Origin: Gammaproteobacteria bacterium
GTDB taxonomy: Bacteria > Pseudomonadota > Gammaproteobacteria > Steroidobacterales > Steroidobacteraceae
Length of the DNA: 64,000 nucleotides
Assembly (NCBI GenBank): GCA_016707425.1
Contig: JADJHU010000011.1
Location: 1-64,000 of the forward strand
Direction of reading: 5' to 3'
This document shows, one piece after another, positions 38,278-48,374 of this stretch. The notes beneath the pieces were generated by a model. It saw nothing but the letters and a program-made list of their open reading frames with translations. It was not told where the DNA came from and did not search any database. A program made the translations under genes and the position numbers. The number at the start of each line of letters is the position of its first letter. Position 1 is the first letter of the stretch.

Positions 38278-39651
38278 TCAGCGTATGCCTCGCCGCGCCA
38301 GCGTGCTCGGCTGGTAATCGGCCACGGTGCGCTTGATACTGAAGTCGTAGGTGCGCGGTTCCTCGTTGTCGAGTCCGAGGGCAAGGTAGCGCCCGTTGGA
38401 CAGGTCCATCACGAGCTCGAGCGTCGTCCACAGGGTCGGCTGGTCGTAGTAGTTGATCACGTGGCCTTCCTGCACGCGATAGAGCTCACCGCGCCGGTCA
38501 TAGCAGTCCACTGCGAGAATCTGCCATGAGTCTTCGTCCACGTAGAGAGTACGCCGTGCGTACAGGTGGTTCGTGCCGGGCTTGAGCGTGGAGTCCACCA
38601 CCCACACGCGATGCAGCTCGTAGCGCGCGAGATCCTGGTTGATGTGGTTTTTCGTCAGGATGTCGGCGTTCTTCACCGCGTTGCTGTGCAGCCGGTAGGA
38701 GTTATACAGGACGATCATCTCCCTGCGGCCAAGGAGCTTCCAGTCGTAGCGCTCCGGGCTGCCGTTGTACATGTCGAACTGATCGGAAGTCCGCAGGTTG
38801 TCGGCATTCGTGCCCGGGTTGTCGAAGGCCACGTTGGGCGCGCGGCGCACGCGGCGCTGGCCCGGGTTGTAGACCCACGCCTTGCGGTTCTCGACCGACT
38901 GATCGAGCGTCTCATGCACGAGCAGGATCTCGCCCGCGAGCCGCGCCGGAGCGACGGTCTCCTGGATGAAGTAGGCGATGATGTTGTCGAGCGCCGCCTC
39001 CGTCATGCCGGGCAGCGAGTAGGCGAAGAGGAACTCGTCCTTGAACTTCACCATGGTGTAGCTGCCGCCTGCCGTCACCGGCGCCTGGCCGATGACGCGC
39101 GCAGCCGCATCGGCCCGGTAGCGCAGCACGTGGTTCCAGAAGACTTCGACGCCCTCCTTCGGGACCGGAAAGGGAATGCCCTCGATGGCGCCACGCACGC
39201 CGTTGCCGCCAGGCGCGAGCTGCGCAGTCGTCGCGATGCGCCGCGTCGCCTCGTAGATGCGCTCGGGCACCGCGGCACTCCGGCGGGTCGGATATACGAT
39301 CATGCGATAGCTGCCTTTGTAGGTCTGCAGCAGCCGCTTGTGCCCTTCCGTGAGTCGCGCGGCATGCTGGTTCATGTTCGCCGGCGTGATCGTGTACAGC
39401 GGCTTGTCGGCCGCATAGGGGTCCGGATGGTGCTGCCCAGGCCGGAAATTCGGAAAGCCCGCCCTCGCTGGCGAGGTGAGTCCGCCGTCCCAGGCCGGAA
39501 TGGTGCCTTCGGCATTCCCGGCGCGCACCGCGCCGAGCGGCGTCAGGTCGGCCTGGAGTCGTGCAGCTTCCTGCGGAGAGATCGCCGCCCACAGGGGCAG
39601 GGCCACACCGAGGCCGAACACAGCGGCACATGCAAGGATTTTCCTGGTCAT
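38278..39651 (-). CDS. DUF1329 exported protein (LolA-like)
   Basis: A 457-residue periplasmic protein with signal peptide (MTRKILACAAVFGLGVALPLWA). The family pattern is clear: LGAVRAGNAEGTIPAWDGG near the start, PDPYAADKPLYTI, and later QFDMYNGSPERYDWKLLGRREM and KPGTNHLYARRTLYVDEDSW. DUF1329 proteins are thought to resemble lipoprotein carriers and to hold hydrophobic ligands. It sits between DUF1302 and YCF48 genes. Confidence 0.9.
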   Translation of the reverse strand: MTRKILACAAVFGLGVALPLWAAISPQEAARLQADLTPLGAVRAGNAEGTIPAWDGGLTSPARAGFPNFRPGQHHPDPYAADKPLYTITPANMNQHAARLTEGHKRLLQTYKGSYRMIVYPTRRSAAVPERIYEATRRIATTAQLAPGGNGVRGAIEGIPFPVPKEGVEVFWNHVLRYRADAAARVIGQAPVTAGGSYTMVKFKDEFLFAYSLPGMTEAALDNIIAYFIQETVAPARLAGEILLVHETLDQSVENRKAWVYNPGQRRVRRAPNVAFDNPGTNADNLRTSDQFDMYNGSPERYDWKLLGRREMIVLYNSYRLHSNAVKNADILTKNHINQDLARYELHRVWVVDSTLKPGTNHLYARRTLYVDEDSWQILAVDCYDRRGELYRVQEGHVINYYDQPTLWTTLELVMDLSNGRYLALGLDNEEPRTYDFSIKRTVADYQPSTLARRGIR

Positions 39652-39674
39652 CGTCGCTCCTCGAAATGCTCGCG

Positions 39675-41798
39675 TCAGAACGAATACCGCACCGCAGCGG
39701 CGATGAAGTCGCGATCGTTCAAGTCATTCCAGCGGCCGGCGCCACCGAAGCTCGTCCACGAGAAGTCGAGCTCCCACGTGGCCTGCAGGCTCGCCCCCAC
39801 GCCGAGCGTCAGCCCATGACGACCTTCGACGAAGTTGCCGCCCGGTCCCGGAGACGTGCCGCTCACATCGTGCTGCCAGGAGAATCGCGGCACGATGTTC
39901 CAGGGTCCCACGAGGTTCGGGTACTCGAGGCGGCCGGCGAGGCGATAGCCCCAGGACGTCGAGTCCGCAAAGCGGTTCTGCGGCTCGATGAGATTGAGCG
40001 CCGTACAGGCGGCGGCAGAGAGACTCGGGCAGTGTCGCCCGACGAGCTCGGCGTTGCCGCTCACTGAAGTGCCCGGCCCGTTGTAGCGCAAGCCCCGGCC
40101 GTTCGGACCACCGCTCTGCTTGTCCGGCAGTCCCTCCACGTAGGACACGGCCGCCTCGAGGACCACCACCATCTGTGCGGCCCTGAGAACGTTGGCGATG
40201 CTCTTCGTGGCCGTCGCCTGTACCTGCCACGTGTCGTGCAGTCCCCAGCCACGGACATCCTGGTTCAGCCCGAAAGCACCGAGCTGATTGCAGCGCGAGA
40301 GCGTCGAGGCCGCACCCGGGAGGCAGATCGGCGGCAGCGACGTACCGCGCAGCGCGGCGAGACCGGCCTCGAAGGGGGTGAGTGCCGCGAACAGCAGTTC
40401 CACGTCGTCATACTGCAGCGGCACGTCCCTGCGATAGGCGACCTCGCCCTGCAGCGCAATGCCGGTCTTCTGCAGCTGTGTATTGAAGGACACACCGAGC
40501 ATCTGGATGTCCTCCGGGAACTCGGTGAAGTAACCGGCCGTCTTCGCATACTCGTGCGTGGCGATGTTCGTCGCCTGCTGCGTGACGTCGCCGCCCGCGA
40601 GCGCGGTACTCGCGCCGATGGTCGCGTACTGCTGCGCGAGCACAGGACTCAGGCTGCCACCCGCCGCAGGATTGGCCGCCGCGGACACCCCGGCCGCCGT
40701 CGCCAGCGCGATTGCCTGGTTGAGCGGCACACCGGCAGCAAGCGCCTGGGCCGCGGCACCCACAGCCGTGAGCGCACCGAAGGCGTTCCCGACACCCGCC
40801 TGCGTCCCGGTGCGGCCCGAGATGAGCGGCAGGCGGCTGTGATAGTTGAGGAAGTACAGACCGACTTCCGTGCCGTTGTTGAAGTCCGGCAGATAGAACC
40901 GGAAACTCAGGCCGTACTGGCCCTGGTCTTCGGGCTTGCGCGTCGGGAGACGCTTCACGTTCTGGAAGTCGGGAATCAGCGGCCCCCCGAGCGGGCGGAA
41001 GTCCACGCCGGCATCCGAAAACGCGCCGAAACCGAGAACGACGCGCGTGCCACCATCGGAGGCGAAGTCGTTGGTCGCGAAGTACGAACCCACGGGCTCG
41101 GGCTTGGTGTCGTTCCAGTCGAGGAGATAGATCGCCTGTGCGCTCAACCTGTCGGTGAGCTGCAGTGAGAAGTTCACCATCTCCTGCGGCAGGAAGGCCT
41201 CACGCAGTTCCGAGCCCGGCACGCGCAGCGCTGCGACGTCGAAGTGGTTGATGGCGTTCAGGCCGCCCTGGATGAACGTGCTCTCACCCCAGCTGACGAC
41301 CTGGCGACCGAGGCGCAGCTCCGCAGGCAGCTTGCCGAGATCGAAGCGCGCATAGGCAAACGCATCGAGCAGACGCAGATACTCGCTGACGAGATCCTCT
41401 GCCGCGTGACTCAACCGCGTGCGCTCGGTGTGCCTGCTCTTGTCATCGAGCAGCGCCGACCCACGCACGAACATGCCGAAGTTGCCGTAGTCGACCTTCA
41501 GTTCCGAAACCGCCTTGAACGCCGTGCTGTAGAGACCCGTGCCGTAGTTGAGGTCGCCATCGTCGATGTTCGGCGAACGCCCGCAGCCGCCATCGGCGAT
41601 GGCGATCAGATTGCAGTCGCGCCGCTGTATGCGCCACGCCTGGCCGTAGGAAAGCGTCGTATCCCAGCTGCCTGTCAGCCGGCCCGACGCACTCTGGAAA
41701 TCCCATGCGCCGGCGGCCGGTGGCGTCAGCGCGACGAGGCACCCGGCCATGGCTGCCGCCAGCGAGAGGCGATGACTCTGGAGTTGTGGCTTCTTCAT
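39675..41798 (-). CDS. DUF1302 outer-membrane beta-barrel protein
   Basis: First gene of the operon. The 707 residues start with a signal peptide ending PPAAGA, then typical DUF1302 features: GRLTGSWDTTLSYG, RLGRQVVSWGES, and a C-terminal strand ending RYSF. An Ala-rich low-complexity insertion of about 65 residues lies near the middle (QALAAGVPLNQAIALATAAG region), a common variable loop. Likely an outer-membrane channel for hydrophobic compounds working with the RND transporter downstream. ATG 41798 has GGGGAGCGAC upstream. Confidence 0.88.
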   Translation of the reverse strand: MKKPQLQSHRLSLAAAMAGCLVALTPPAAGAWDFQSASGRLTGSWDTTLSYGQAWRIQRRDCNLIAIADGGCGRSPNIDDGDLNYGTGLYSTAFKAVSELKVDYGNFGMFVRGSALLDDKSRHTERTRLSHAAEDLVSEYLRLLDAFAYARFDLGKLPAELRLGRQVVSWGESTFIQGGLNAINHFDVAALRVPGSELREAFLPQEMVNFSLQLTDRLSAQAIYLLDWNDTKPEPVGSYFATNDFASDGGTRVVLGFGAFSDAGVDFRPLGGPLIPDFQNVKRLPTRKPEDQGQYGLSFRFYLPDFNNGTEVGLYFLNYHSRLPLISGRTGTQAGVGNAFGALTAVGAAAQALAAGVPLNQAIALATAAGVSAAANPAAGGSLSPVLAQQYATIGASTALAGGDVTQQATNIATHEYAKTAGYFTEFPEDIQMLGVSFNTQLQKTGIALQGEVAYRRDVPLQYDDVELLFAALTPFEAGLAALRGTSLPPICLPGAASTLSRCNQLGAFGLNQDVRGWGLHDTWQVQATATKSIANVLRAAQMVVVLEAAVSYVEGLPDKQSGGPNGRGLRYNGPGTSVSGNAELVGRHCPSLSAAACTALNLIEPQNRFADSTSWGYRLAGRLEYPNLVGPWNIVPRFSWQHDVSGTSPGPGGNFVEGRHGLTLGVGASLQATWELDFSWTSFGGAGRWNDLNDRDFIAAAVRYSF

Positions 41799-41839
41799 GT
41801 CGCTCCCCGGATCAATGGGCAAGGCTCGCCGTCAATGCC

Positions 41840-41875
41840 CTGCGGGCCGCAGGCGCAGCGCCTGGAGGCCCGCAG
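41840..41875 (-). promoter_or_regulatory. Long hairpin in the DUF1302 leader
   Basis: CTGCGGGCC pairs with GGCCCGCAG around an inner CAGGC/GCCTG stem. It lies 42 bp before the DUF1302 ATG on the transcribed minus strand. No T-run follows, so a leader structure is more likely than a terminator. Confidence 0.45.
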
Positions 41876-41906
41876 GAAGGTGCCTCGCAGCTCTTCTTCT
41901 CCGTTG

Positions 41907-41915
41907 AGTATATCA
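41907..41915 (-). promoter_or_regulatory. Extended -10 promoter element of the DUF1302 operon
   Basis: TGATATACT on the minus strand is an extended -10 (TGn plus TATACT) about 109 bp before the DUF1302 ATG. No good -35 is seen, which extended -10 promoters can do without. Confidence 0.45.
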
Positions 41916-41965
41916 GCCACCTGAACCGGCGCAGCACCTGCTCCGTGCTGCACTGCAGCAATGTG

Positions 41966-44397
41966 CTACAGGTGCGTGACTTGCAGAATGCTGTGGCGGA
42001 TCTGCTCGGAGAGCACCATCTGGGCATCCGCGGCCACCCGCGGCAGCACCTCGTCGAACTCGAGCACACCTCCCACACCGCTGCGGACGACACCGCGCTC
42101 GCGCAGGAGATCGATGAAGTTCCCGAACAGCGTGCGGTCGAAGAACTCCGGCGAGTTAAACCTGTAGAGCATCGTGATGCGCTGGGCCATCAGCTGGCAG
42201 CGCTCCTCGAGCGCCTTCTGGGTGATCTGTCCCGTGCCAGCCTGGAGGAGGAGCGCGATGGCGAGATAGTAGCGTTCGATCGTCTGGATCGTGGCCTGCG
42301 CAAGGAGCGAGAGCTGCATCGCCTGGGACGACGCCGGCGGGGGGCGGCGCCATGCGGTGCCGTCCGCATCGCTCTCGATGATCCCGGCCGCGCCGAGCGC
42401 CTCCAGCGTGCGCACGACGACCTCCGGCAGCTCCTCCTCGCTCCAGCGCAGAAAGAGCTCCGCCGCGACGTAGGGATAGATGCGCCCGGCGAGACGCTGG
42501 ATGTCTCCGGTGCGCATCATGGCATTGCTGATGAAGGCGCACGCCACCAGCGACGGCATCGCGAAGACGTGCAGCACGTTGTTGCGATACCAGGCCATGA
42601 GGACCGCCGCCTCCTCCGACATGCGCATGACATCACCGAGCCGGTGAGACTGGCGCGACAGCAGCTGCAGTGACTCGCCGTAGGCGACGATCTCCGCGGC
42701 GCTCAGGCCGGTCACCATGGTGCGCGGATGGTAGGGAGCTCCCGAAGCAGCTCGCGGTAGAACTCCAGCTGGCGCCGCAGGTCTGCCTCCGGCATCGCCT
42801 GCCGCGGGGTCGCAAGCAGCGTCACGGCGAGCAGGTTCACCGGCGTGACGGTCGCCGCCGAGTTGATGTTGCGCATGATGCGCGCGGCGAGCTCCTCCAC
42901 GACCGCGGCCACCCACGGTACCCGCGCATCCTCGGCGAGACCTCGCGCGCGCCAGTCCGGTGTGTGACGCGCGAGGAGATCGTCGAGTGCGATCGGCTCG
43001 CCGAGATTCACGTGCACACAGCCAAAACGTTCGCGCAGCACACGCAGCGAGCGCAGCAATCCCAGCACGGACTCCTTCCGCTTCGGCTGCCCCGACAGCT
43101 CACTCACGTAGGCAGGGGCCTCGACGATCCGCTCGTAGCCGAAGTACACCGGCACGAACACCACGGGGCGCACCGGATCGCGGAGGTAACTCCGCACGGT
43201 CATCGAGAGCATGCCGGTCTTCGGCGACAGAAGCCGGCCGGTGCGCGAGCGCCCGCCTTCGACGAAATACTCGATCGAGTGGCCGCGCGCCATGATGGCC
43301 GCGAGGTACTTCATGAAGACGACGGTGTAGAGCGTATTGCCGCGGAAGCTCCTGCGCAGGAAGAACGCGCCCCCCTTGCGCAGGTAACGTCCCACCACGG
43401 GCAGATTCAGGTTGATACCCGCGGCGATGTGTGGAATCGCATAGCCCTGCCGGTAGATCGCGTAGGACAGGAGCAGATAATCCATGTGGCTGCGATGGCA
43501 GGGCACGTAGACGATCTCGTTGCCCTCGGCGACCTCCCCGAGCGTCTCGACGTGCCCGAAGAGCACGCCGTCGTAGAGCCGGTTCCAGACGCGCGTCAGG
43601 ATGGTCTCCATGAAGCGCACGAAGGGATGCGAATAATTCGCCGCGATCTCTTCGGCGTAGGTACGCGCAAGCTCGAGCGCCTGGCGGCGTGTAACCTTCC
43701 TCTCACGCATCTCCTGGAGCACCGCGGCACGCACGGCGCGTGTGCGCAGCACCTGCGTGACGATCGTGCGCCGGTGCGAGAGGTCCGGACCGATGCGTGC
43801 AACCCGCTGCCGGTGCATCTGGCTGCGCAGGAGACGCGCAATCCGGCGCTCCTGCGCGCGTGGCTCAGGGTGTCCTTCGAGGAGCGCGCGCAGCGACAGC
43901 GGTTCGCCGAGCTCCACGAGCACCGCGCGGCCGTTGACGAGCACCGTCAGGAGACGGCGCACGCGGCTCGCGATCCCCCAGTTCTCCGCAAACAGGAGTC
44001 GGAACCACGACGCCTCCTTCTGCGGAGCACGACCCCAGTAAACGTCCACGGGGACGAGATCCACGTCCAGCGCGGGCGAGCTGCGCACGGCATCGACCAG
44101 GCGCGCAAGCAGCTCCGGCGTACGTCGGTCGACGCGGGTCCTCCAGAGGCCGCGTGTCCGCCGCAGCGCGAAGATCGCGCGGCAATCGCGCGGCAGCCCA
44201 GGCAGGATTCGGCTCCCCGGACGCGGCAGCTTCAGTCGTGCACAGGTGTTGTCGAGCACGGCCCGATCGATGGCGCTGCGCTGCGCGAGCACATAGCAGA
44301 CGGGCCGCTCGCCGTGGGCGAGTCGGGCAGGCGCATCCTCCGGCCGCACTGCCGCGCGCACCCACAGAGCGATGAGTCTCCGCAGCAGGGTTTCCAC
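41966..44397 (-). CDS. plsB: Glycerol-3-phosphate acyltransferase PlsB, frameshifted
   Basis: First acylation in phospholipid synthesis, at the inner membrane. The acyltransferase block is intact: HRSHMDYLLLSY (catalytic HX4D), GAFFLRRSFRGN, FVEGGRSRTGR and a following FVPVYFGYERI. The first frame ends at LRELPTIRAPW; the family continues in another frame as YHPRTMVTGLSAAEIV through to LQVTHL. One missing base in the GGG at 42734-42736 explains this. Corrected length is 810 residues, against about 807 in E. coli. GTG start at 44397, 18 bp after the hydrolase gene. As plsB is normally essential, sequence error is the likely cause. Confidence 0.93.
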
Positions 44398-44415
44398 GCG
44401 TCGCCGCCCCGCCAG

Positions 44416-44941
44416 TCAGGCCTGATGTGACTTCGGCAGGTCCAGGCGGATCAGGAAGTACTCGAAGAGTGTACTTGATCACCCGCACCTTGTCGTGCAG
44501 CTGATGGTCGCTGTCCAGAATGTGCAGCGAGGCACGGTACTCCCGTGCAAACCGGATGGCGTTCTCGACCGGCACCACGTCGTCACGCCAGCCGTGGACC
44601 ACGGCGATCGGGCAGTCGACCGCACCCGCACGCAGCTCCGGCAGGCCTTCCATGTAGAAAGCCGGGGCCATGAGGAAGAGTCCGCGTGCGTGCAGCAGGG
44701 CCGCCGAGGCAGCGGCCACATAGCCCCCGAGACTCGAACCCACGAGCACCAGGTCCCCCTGCAGTGGCTTGCAGGCTGCGGCCAGCATGGCAATGCGCTG
44801 CCGCGGGTCGTTCACGCCGCGGTAGTCGACCGATTCGACCTCGTAGCCCTCGGCGCGCGCCACATCGGCGAGCGCGTTGATCTTCACGCCCCAGGGCGTA
44901 CTGTCCATGCCGTGATTGAAGACGACGTATCGCGTGGCCAC
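44416..44941 (-). CDS. Alpha/beta hydrolase (YqiA-like), frameshifted near its end
   Basis: A small cytosolic esterase-type protein. Visible are FNHGMDSTPWG, the nucleophile motif GSSLGGY, the acid in VVHGWRDDVVP and the histidine in DSDHQLHD. The frame breaks after DKVRVIKY; the continuation FEYFLIRLDLPKSHQA ends at 44416 in another frame, so one extra base lies near 44465-44471. Corrected, it is 174 residues. GTG 44941 is the likely start since it leaves the compact YVVFNHG N-terminus. Natural substrate is unknown. It is 18 bp upstream of plsB, so the two probably share an mRNA. Confidence 0.8.
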
Positions 44942-45052
44942 GGTGGGGAAGTCTAGCACCACGCATCGCCGGGCCCGCTCCTCGTCCGATTCCGTGAGCC
45001 CGTTCCGGTCGGTCCGGACGACACGGCCCAGAATGCCGGCAGGACGCGTGCC

Positions 45053-46915
45053 ATGGCAGTCCTCGACGACAAGATTGCCGAGACCCCGCTCGCCCGTCGC
45101 GATCTTGCGGAGGATCTCGCGCGAGTGCCGCTCTTCGCCGCACTCGACCCGGCCACGCTCCGCGCAGTGGCAGCCGGGATGGACTGGTTCTCGCTGCCCG
45201 GGGGCGCCACGCTCTTCGAGGCCGGCGAATCTCCGGATTCCCTCTATGTCGTGCTGAGCGGCTGCCTCGTGGCCTCCGTGATCGCCCCCGACGGATTCCG
45301 GCGACTGGTCGGGCGCATCGGCGCGGGGGAAACGGTGGGCGAGCTCGCGCTGATCTCGGGATCGGTGCGTAACGCGACCGTCACGGCCCTGCGCGACAGC
45401 GAGATGGGGCGCCTCTCGCGCGAAGGCTTCGAGGCGCTCCTCATGCGCCACCCGGAAGCCATGCTCCGACTCGCGCAGCTGACGGCACAGCGCCTCGACA
45501 GCGCACAGCGCCAGCAGCGCGGACGGCGAATCCGGCCAAAGACCATCACTCTCGTGCCGCATTCGCTCGAGGTCGACGTGATCGGCTTCGGCGTGCAGCT
45601 CACCGAGGCGCTCGCGCAGGCGGGCCGCACGGAGCTCGTGTGGAACGCGCGCGGGCAGGAACACACGAGCCAGTGGTTTCACCGCGTCGAGAGCGGCAAC
45701 GACTTCGTGATCTATGTTGCCGAGCCGCAGCCGAGCGCGTGGAGCCGCCTCTGCCTGCGGCAGGCAGACCTCATGCTGCTCATCGCGCCTGCGGACGCGG
45801 AAGCCGCGGCGTTTGCGACACTCGACGCTGCAGCGGATCGCAGCAAAGCGTGCCAGCGCTCGGAGCTCGTGCTGCTGCACGATGGCGCTCTGCACGCCGG
45901 AGCCGCGCGCCGCTGGCTGGGCGCCGAGCCCGCGCTAACACAACACCATCATGTCCGCGATGAACGTGACGTCGCGCGGCTCGCACGACTCGTCACAGGC
46001 CGCGGTCTCGGGATCGTGCTGTCCGGGGGCGGCGCGCGCGGCTTTGCGCACATCGGCGTACTGCGCGCCCTGCTCGAGTCCGGCCTCGCGGTCGACGCGA
46101 TCGGCGGTACCAGCATGGGTGCGATCATGGGTGCCGGGGCGGCCCTCGGCTGGTCTCATGAGGAAATGCGGGAGCGCTTCCGGCGCACGTTCGTCGACAC
46201 CAACCCTCTGAATGACTACACCCTGCCCTTCGTCTCGCTCGTGGCCGGACGCAAGGTCACGCGACTCCTCCGCCAGGAATTCGGCGAGCTCGACATCGAA
46301 GATCTGCCGCTGCCCTATTTCTGCGTATCCGCCAATCTGACGAGCGGGCGCCCGGCCATACACCGTCGAGGCGCGCTGTGGCGCTGGCTGCGTGCCTCCG
46401 TGGCGATCCCTGGCGTGCTGCCGCCGGTATTCCAGGATGGTGAGGTCTTCGTCGATGGCGGAGCGATCAACAATCTGCCAGTGGACGTCATGCGGGAGAT
46501 CGGTCGCGGCGCGGTCATCGGCGTGGACGTGGCAGCCGATCCGGTGTTCAGGGCTGACTTCGACGACATCGACGTGCCGCCCCTGTGGCGCACGCTGCAG
46601 TGGTTTCGCGGCAAGCGCCGGCGCGTGAACATTCTGCAGATCCTCTGGAGGGCCGGCATGGTCAACAGCGCAGCCGCCACCGCCGTGCACCGCGAGCACA
46701 CCGATCTGCTGCTGCAGCCACCGCTCGAACAGATCGACATGCTCGACTGGCGCGCTTTCGAGCGCGCCATCGATTCAGGCTATCGTCACACGCTGGAAAG
46801 GATAGAACGGCTGCCGGGTCCGCTGGTGGCTGCCTCAGGGTGCACAGTCCTGGCCGGACCCGACGATCCCCCGCAGGAGCGCGGTCTCGATCTCCTCTCC
46901 GACACGCCGGCCTGA
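45053..46915 (+). CDS. Patatin-like phospholipase with cyclic-nucleotide-binding domain (NTE family)
   Basis: A 620-residue predicted lysophospholipase. A cNMP-binding domain fills about residues 22-150 (GGATLFEAGESPDSLYVVLSG, GETVGELALISG). A middle region is of low similarity, and the patatin domain starts near 320 with LSGGGARGFAHIGVLRAL, nucleophile GGTSMGAIMG, and catalytic Asp in DGGAINNLP. The layout matches bacterial relatives of neuropathy target esterase. Its last 81 bp overlap the 3' end of the sheath-like gene on the other strand. It stands opposite the hydrolase-plsB unit, so the locus is lipid-related. Confidence 0.9.
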   Translation: MAVLDDKIAETPLARRDLAEDLARVPLFAALDPATLRAVAAGMDWFSLPGGATLFEAGESPDSLYVVLSGCLVASVIAPDGFRRLVGRIGAGETVGELALISGSVRNATVTALRDSEMGRLSREGFEALLMRHPEAMLRLAQLTAQRLDSAQRQQRGRRIRPKTITLVPHSLEVDVIGFGVQLTEALAQAGRTELVWNARGQEHTSQWFHRVESGNDFVIYVAEPQPSAWSRLCLRQADLMLLIAPADAEAAAFATLDAAADRSKACQRSELVLLHDGALHAGAARRWLGAEPALTQHHHVRDERDVARLARLVTGRGLGIVLSGGGARGFAHIGVLRALLESGLAVDAIGGTSMGAIMGAGAALGWSHEEMRERFRRTFVDTNPLNDYTLPFVSLVAGRKVTRLLRQEFGELDIEDLPLPYFCVSANLTSGRPAIHRRGALWRWLRASVAIPGVLPPVFQDGEVFVDGGAINNLPVDVMREIGRGAVIGVDVAADPVFRADFDDIDVPPLWRTLQWFRGKRRRVNILQILWRAGMVNSAAATAVHREHTDLLLQPPLEQIDMLDWRAFERAIDSGYRHTLERIERLPGPLVAASGCTVLAGPDDPPQERGLDLLSDTPA

Positions 46916-48329
46916 GGTTGCGAGACGGTTGACGCTCACGGGGCGGGCGCTGCTGCGGCCGGCCTGGTGAGTCACGAGGCAGGCGTGAAACTCTCCCGGA
47001 CGCAGCGCCGCAAAGCCGAACAGCAGGCGGATGCAAGCCTGCAGGGTCTGTGGCGGGCCATTCAGCCGTTCGTCACAGATGACGAAGTAGCTCTCATCGG
47101 CCTGAGCGCCGGCAAACGCGCCCTCCTGATCGAGAGCCTCGAGAAAGGCCTCCGTCTGCGCACGCGCCCGCTGCCAGGCTTCCGGGCCGTTGCGCTCGAA
47201 GACCAGCCAGCGCGTGCCGCGTTCGACACTCGCCATGATGAAGAGCGCGAGCCGTCGCGCCGCGAGATACTTCCAGTCCGAGCCGCCCGCGGGTCCGTCG
47301 GCCAGCGTGCGCGACGCGAGTGCGGGGCGCGTGCCCGAGCGCACCGCCCGCAGCGTGTTCATCCCGGCGCTCGCGAGCCGCACGCGCTCGGCCTCGCTCA
47401 CCGCGCAGGCCAGATGCAGACCCGGCCTCAGAACCGGTTCCTCGCCTTCGGCAACTGCCCACACGGGGCAGGCCTAAGGCTTCCTCTGCTGAAGTCCAGC
47501 CGGCCGGTGGATCGATCAGGAGCATCGCGTGCCGTGCACGACAGATCCGCGCCGCCACGAGCAGCGCACCAAGGCCGACATCCCGGTCACGCGCGAGGGG
47601 CGGGATACAGAGGAGGTCGAAGTGCTCCACGGCTCCAAGGGAGAACAGGCCGGTGCCGTACTCGGACGATCCGATGACGTCGTAGTCCGTCAGCGGTGCG
47701 CCGTCGTCGCCATCGGGATTCGCAGTCGTATAGCCGATCCGCATGCCACCCGGTGCGAGTGTCAGATCGGGCCGCTCTCCCGGCATGCCGCCGTCAACCC
47801 GTACCAGCCGGGACTCGGTCAGGACATCGGTCACGAAGCGGCTCTCGCCCGGCCGCACCGTCACACGGCGGAAGATCTCCTGGTCTTCGACCAGCTCGGA
47901 GCCATGCGCACGAACGCGCTGCACGACGAGATTGAAGCGGTCAGGCTCGTTATCCCCGACACCGTCGTAGTCGATGGACGCACGCAGGTGTTCGCGACTG
48001 CCAGGGCAGAGCCCGACGATGCGGAGCTCACCGGCGCCGGCGCGCAGCGAGATCGAGGGCGGTCGTCCGCCATTCGTGACGCGCACCACGTATGCCTCGC
48101 GCCCGCCATTTTCGAAGAACTGTTCGAGCGCATAGGACAGCGTCGAAGGCTGCCACAGGCCGCCGAAGATCTGCTGAAACTCCGCGAAGCTGCGTACGCG
48201 GACCGGCTGGTGAACAGGTCCTTTCAGCGCGCGCCCGACGAACGCAGCGATACCCGTCGACACGCGGGCGATGGCATGCCCTGGTCCGTTCTGCTCCTGG
48301 ATCGAGATGCCCGAGACGGCTAGTGCCAC
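46835..48329 (-). CDS. Orphan phage-tail-sheath-like protein, frameshifted
   Basis: Resembles sheath subunits of contractile tails and contractile injection systems. The N-terminal part has STGIAAFVGRALKGPVHQPV, SFAEFQQIFGG and LSYALEQFFENGGREAYVVRV; the C-terminal part has YLAARRLALFIMASVERGTRW, a VFERN box and a FVICDERLN segment. The frame breaks after EEALGLP; one extra base in the GGGG at 47465-47468 explains it. Corrected length is 497 residues. GTG 48329 follows GGGGGG. No tube, baseplate, spike, AAA ATPase or other phage gene is nearby, so its partner is elsewhere or it acts alone. Confidence 0.8.
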
Positions 48330-48374
48330 ATTCCCCCCTGGCGGGATGCGGCGAACTCTAGCACAAGGACGCGC

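Noticed and set aside
46835..48329. Prophage or contractile injection cluster
   Set aside because: Only a sheath-like gene is present; the flanking genes are ordinary chromosomal ones and no integrase or attachment repeat was seen.
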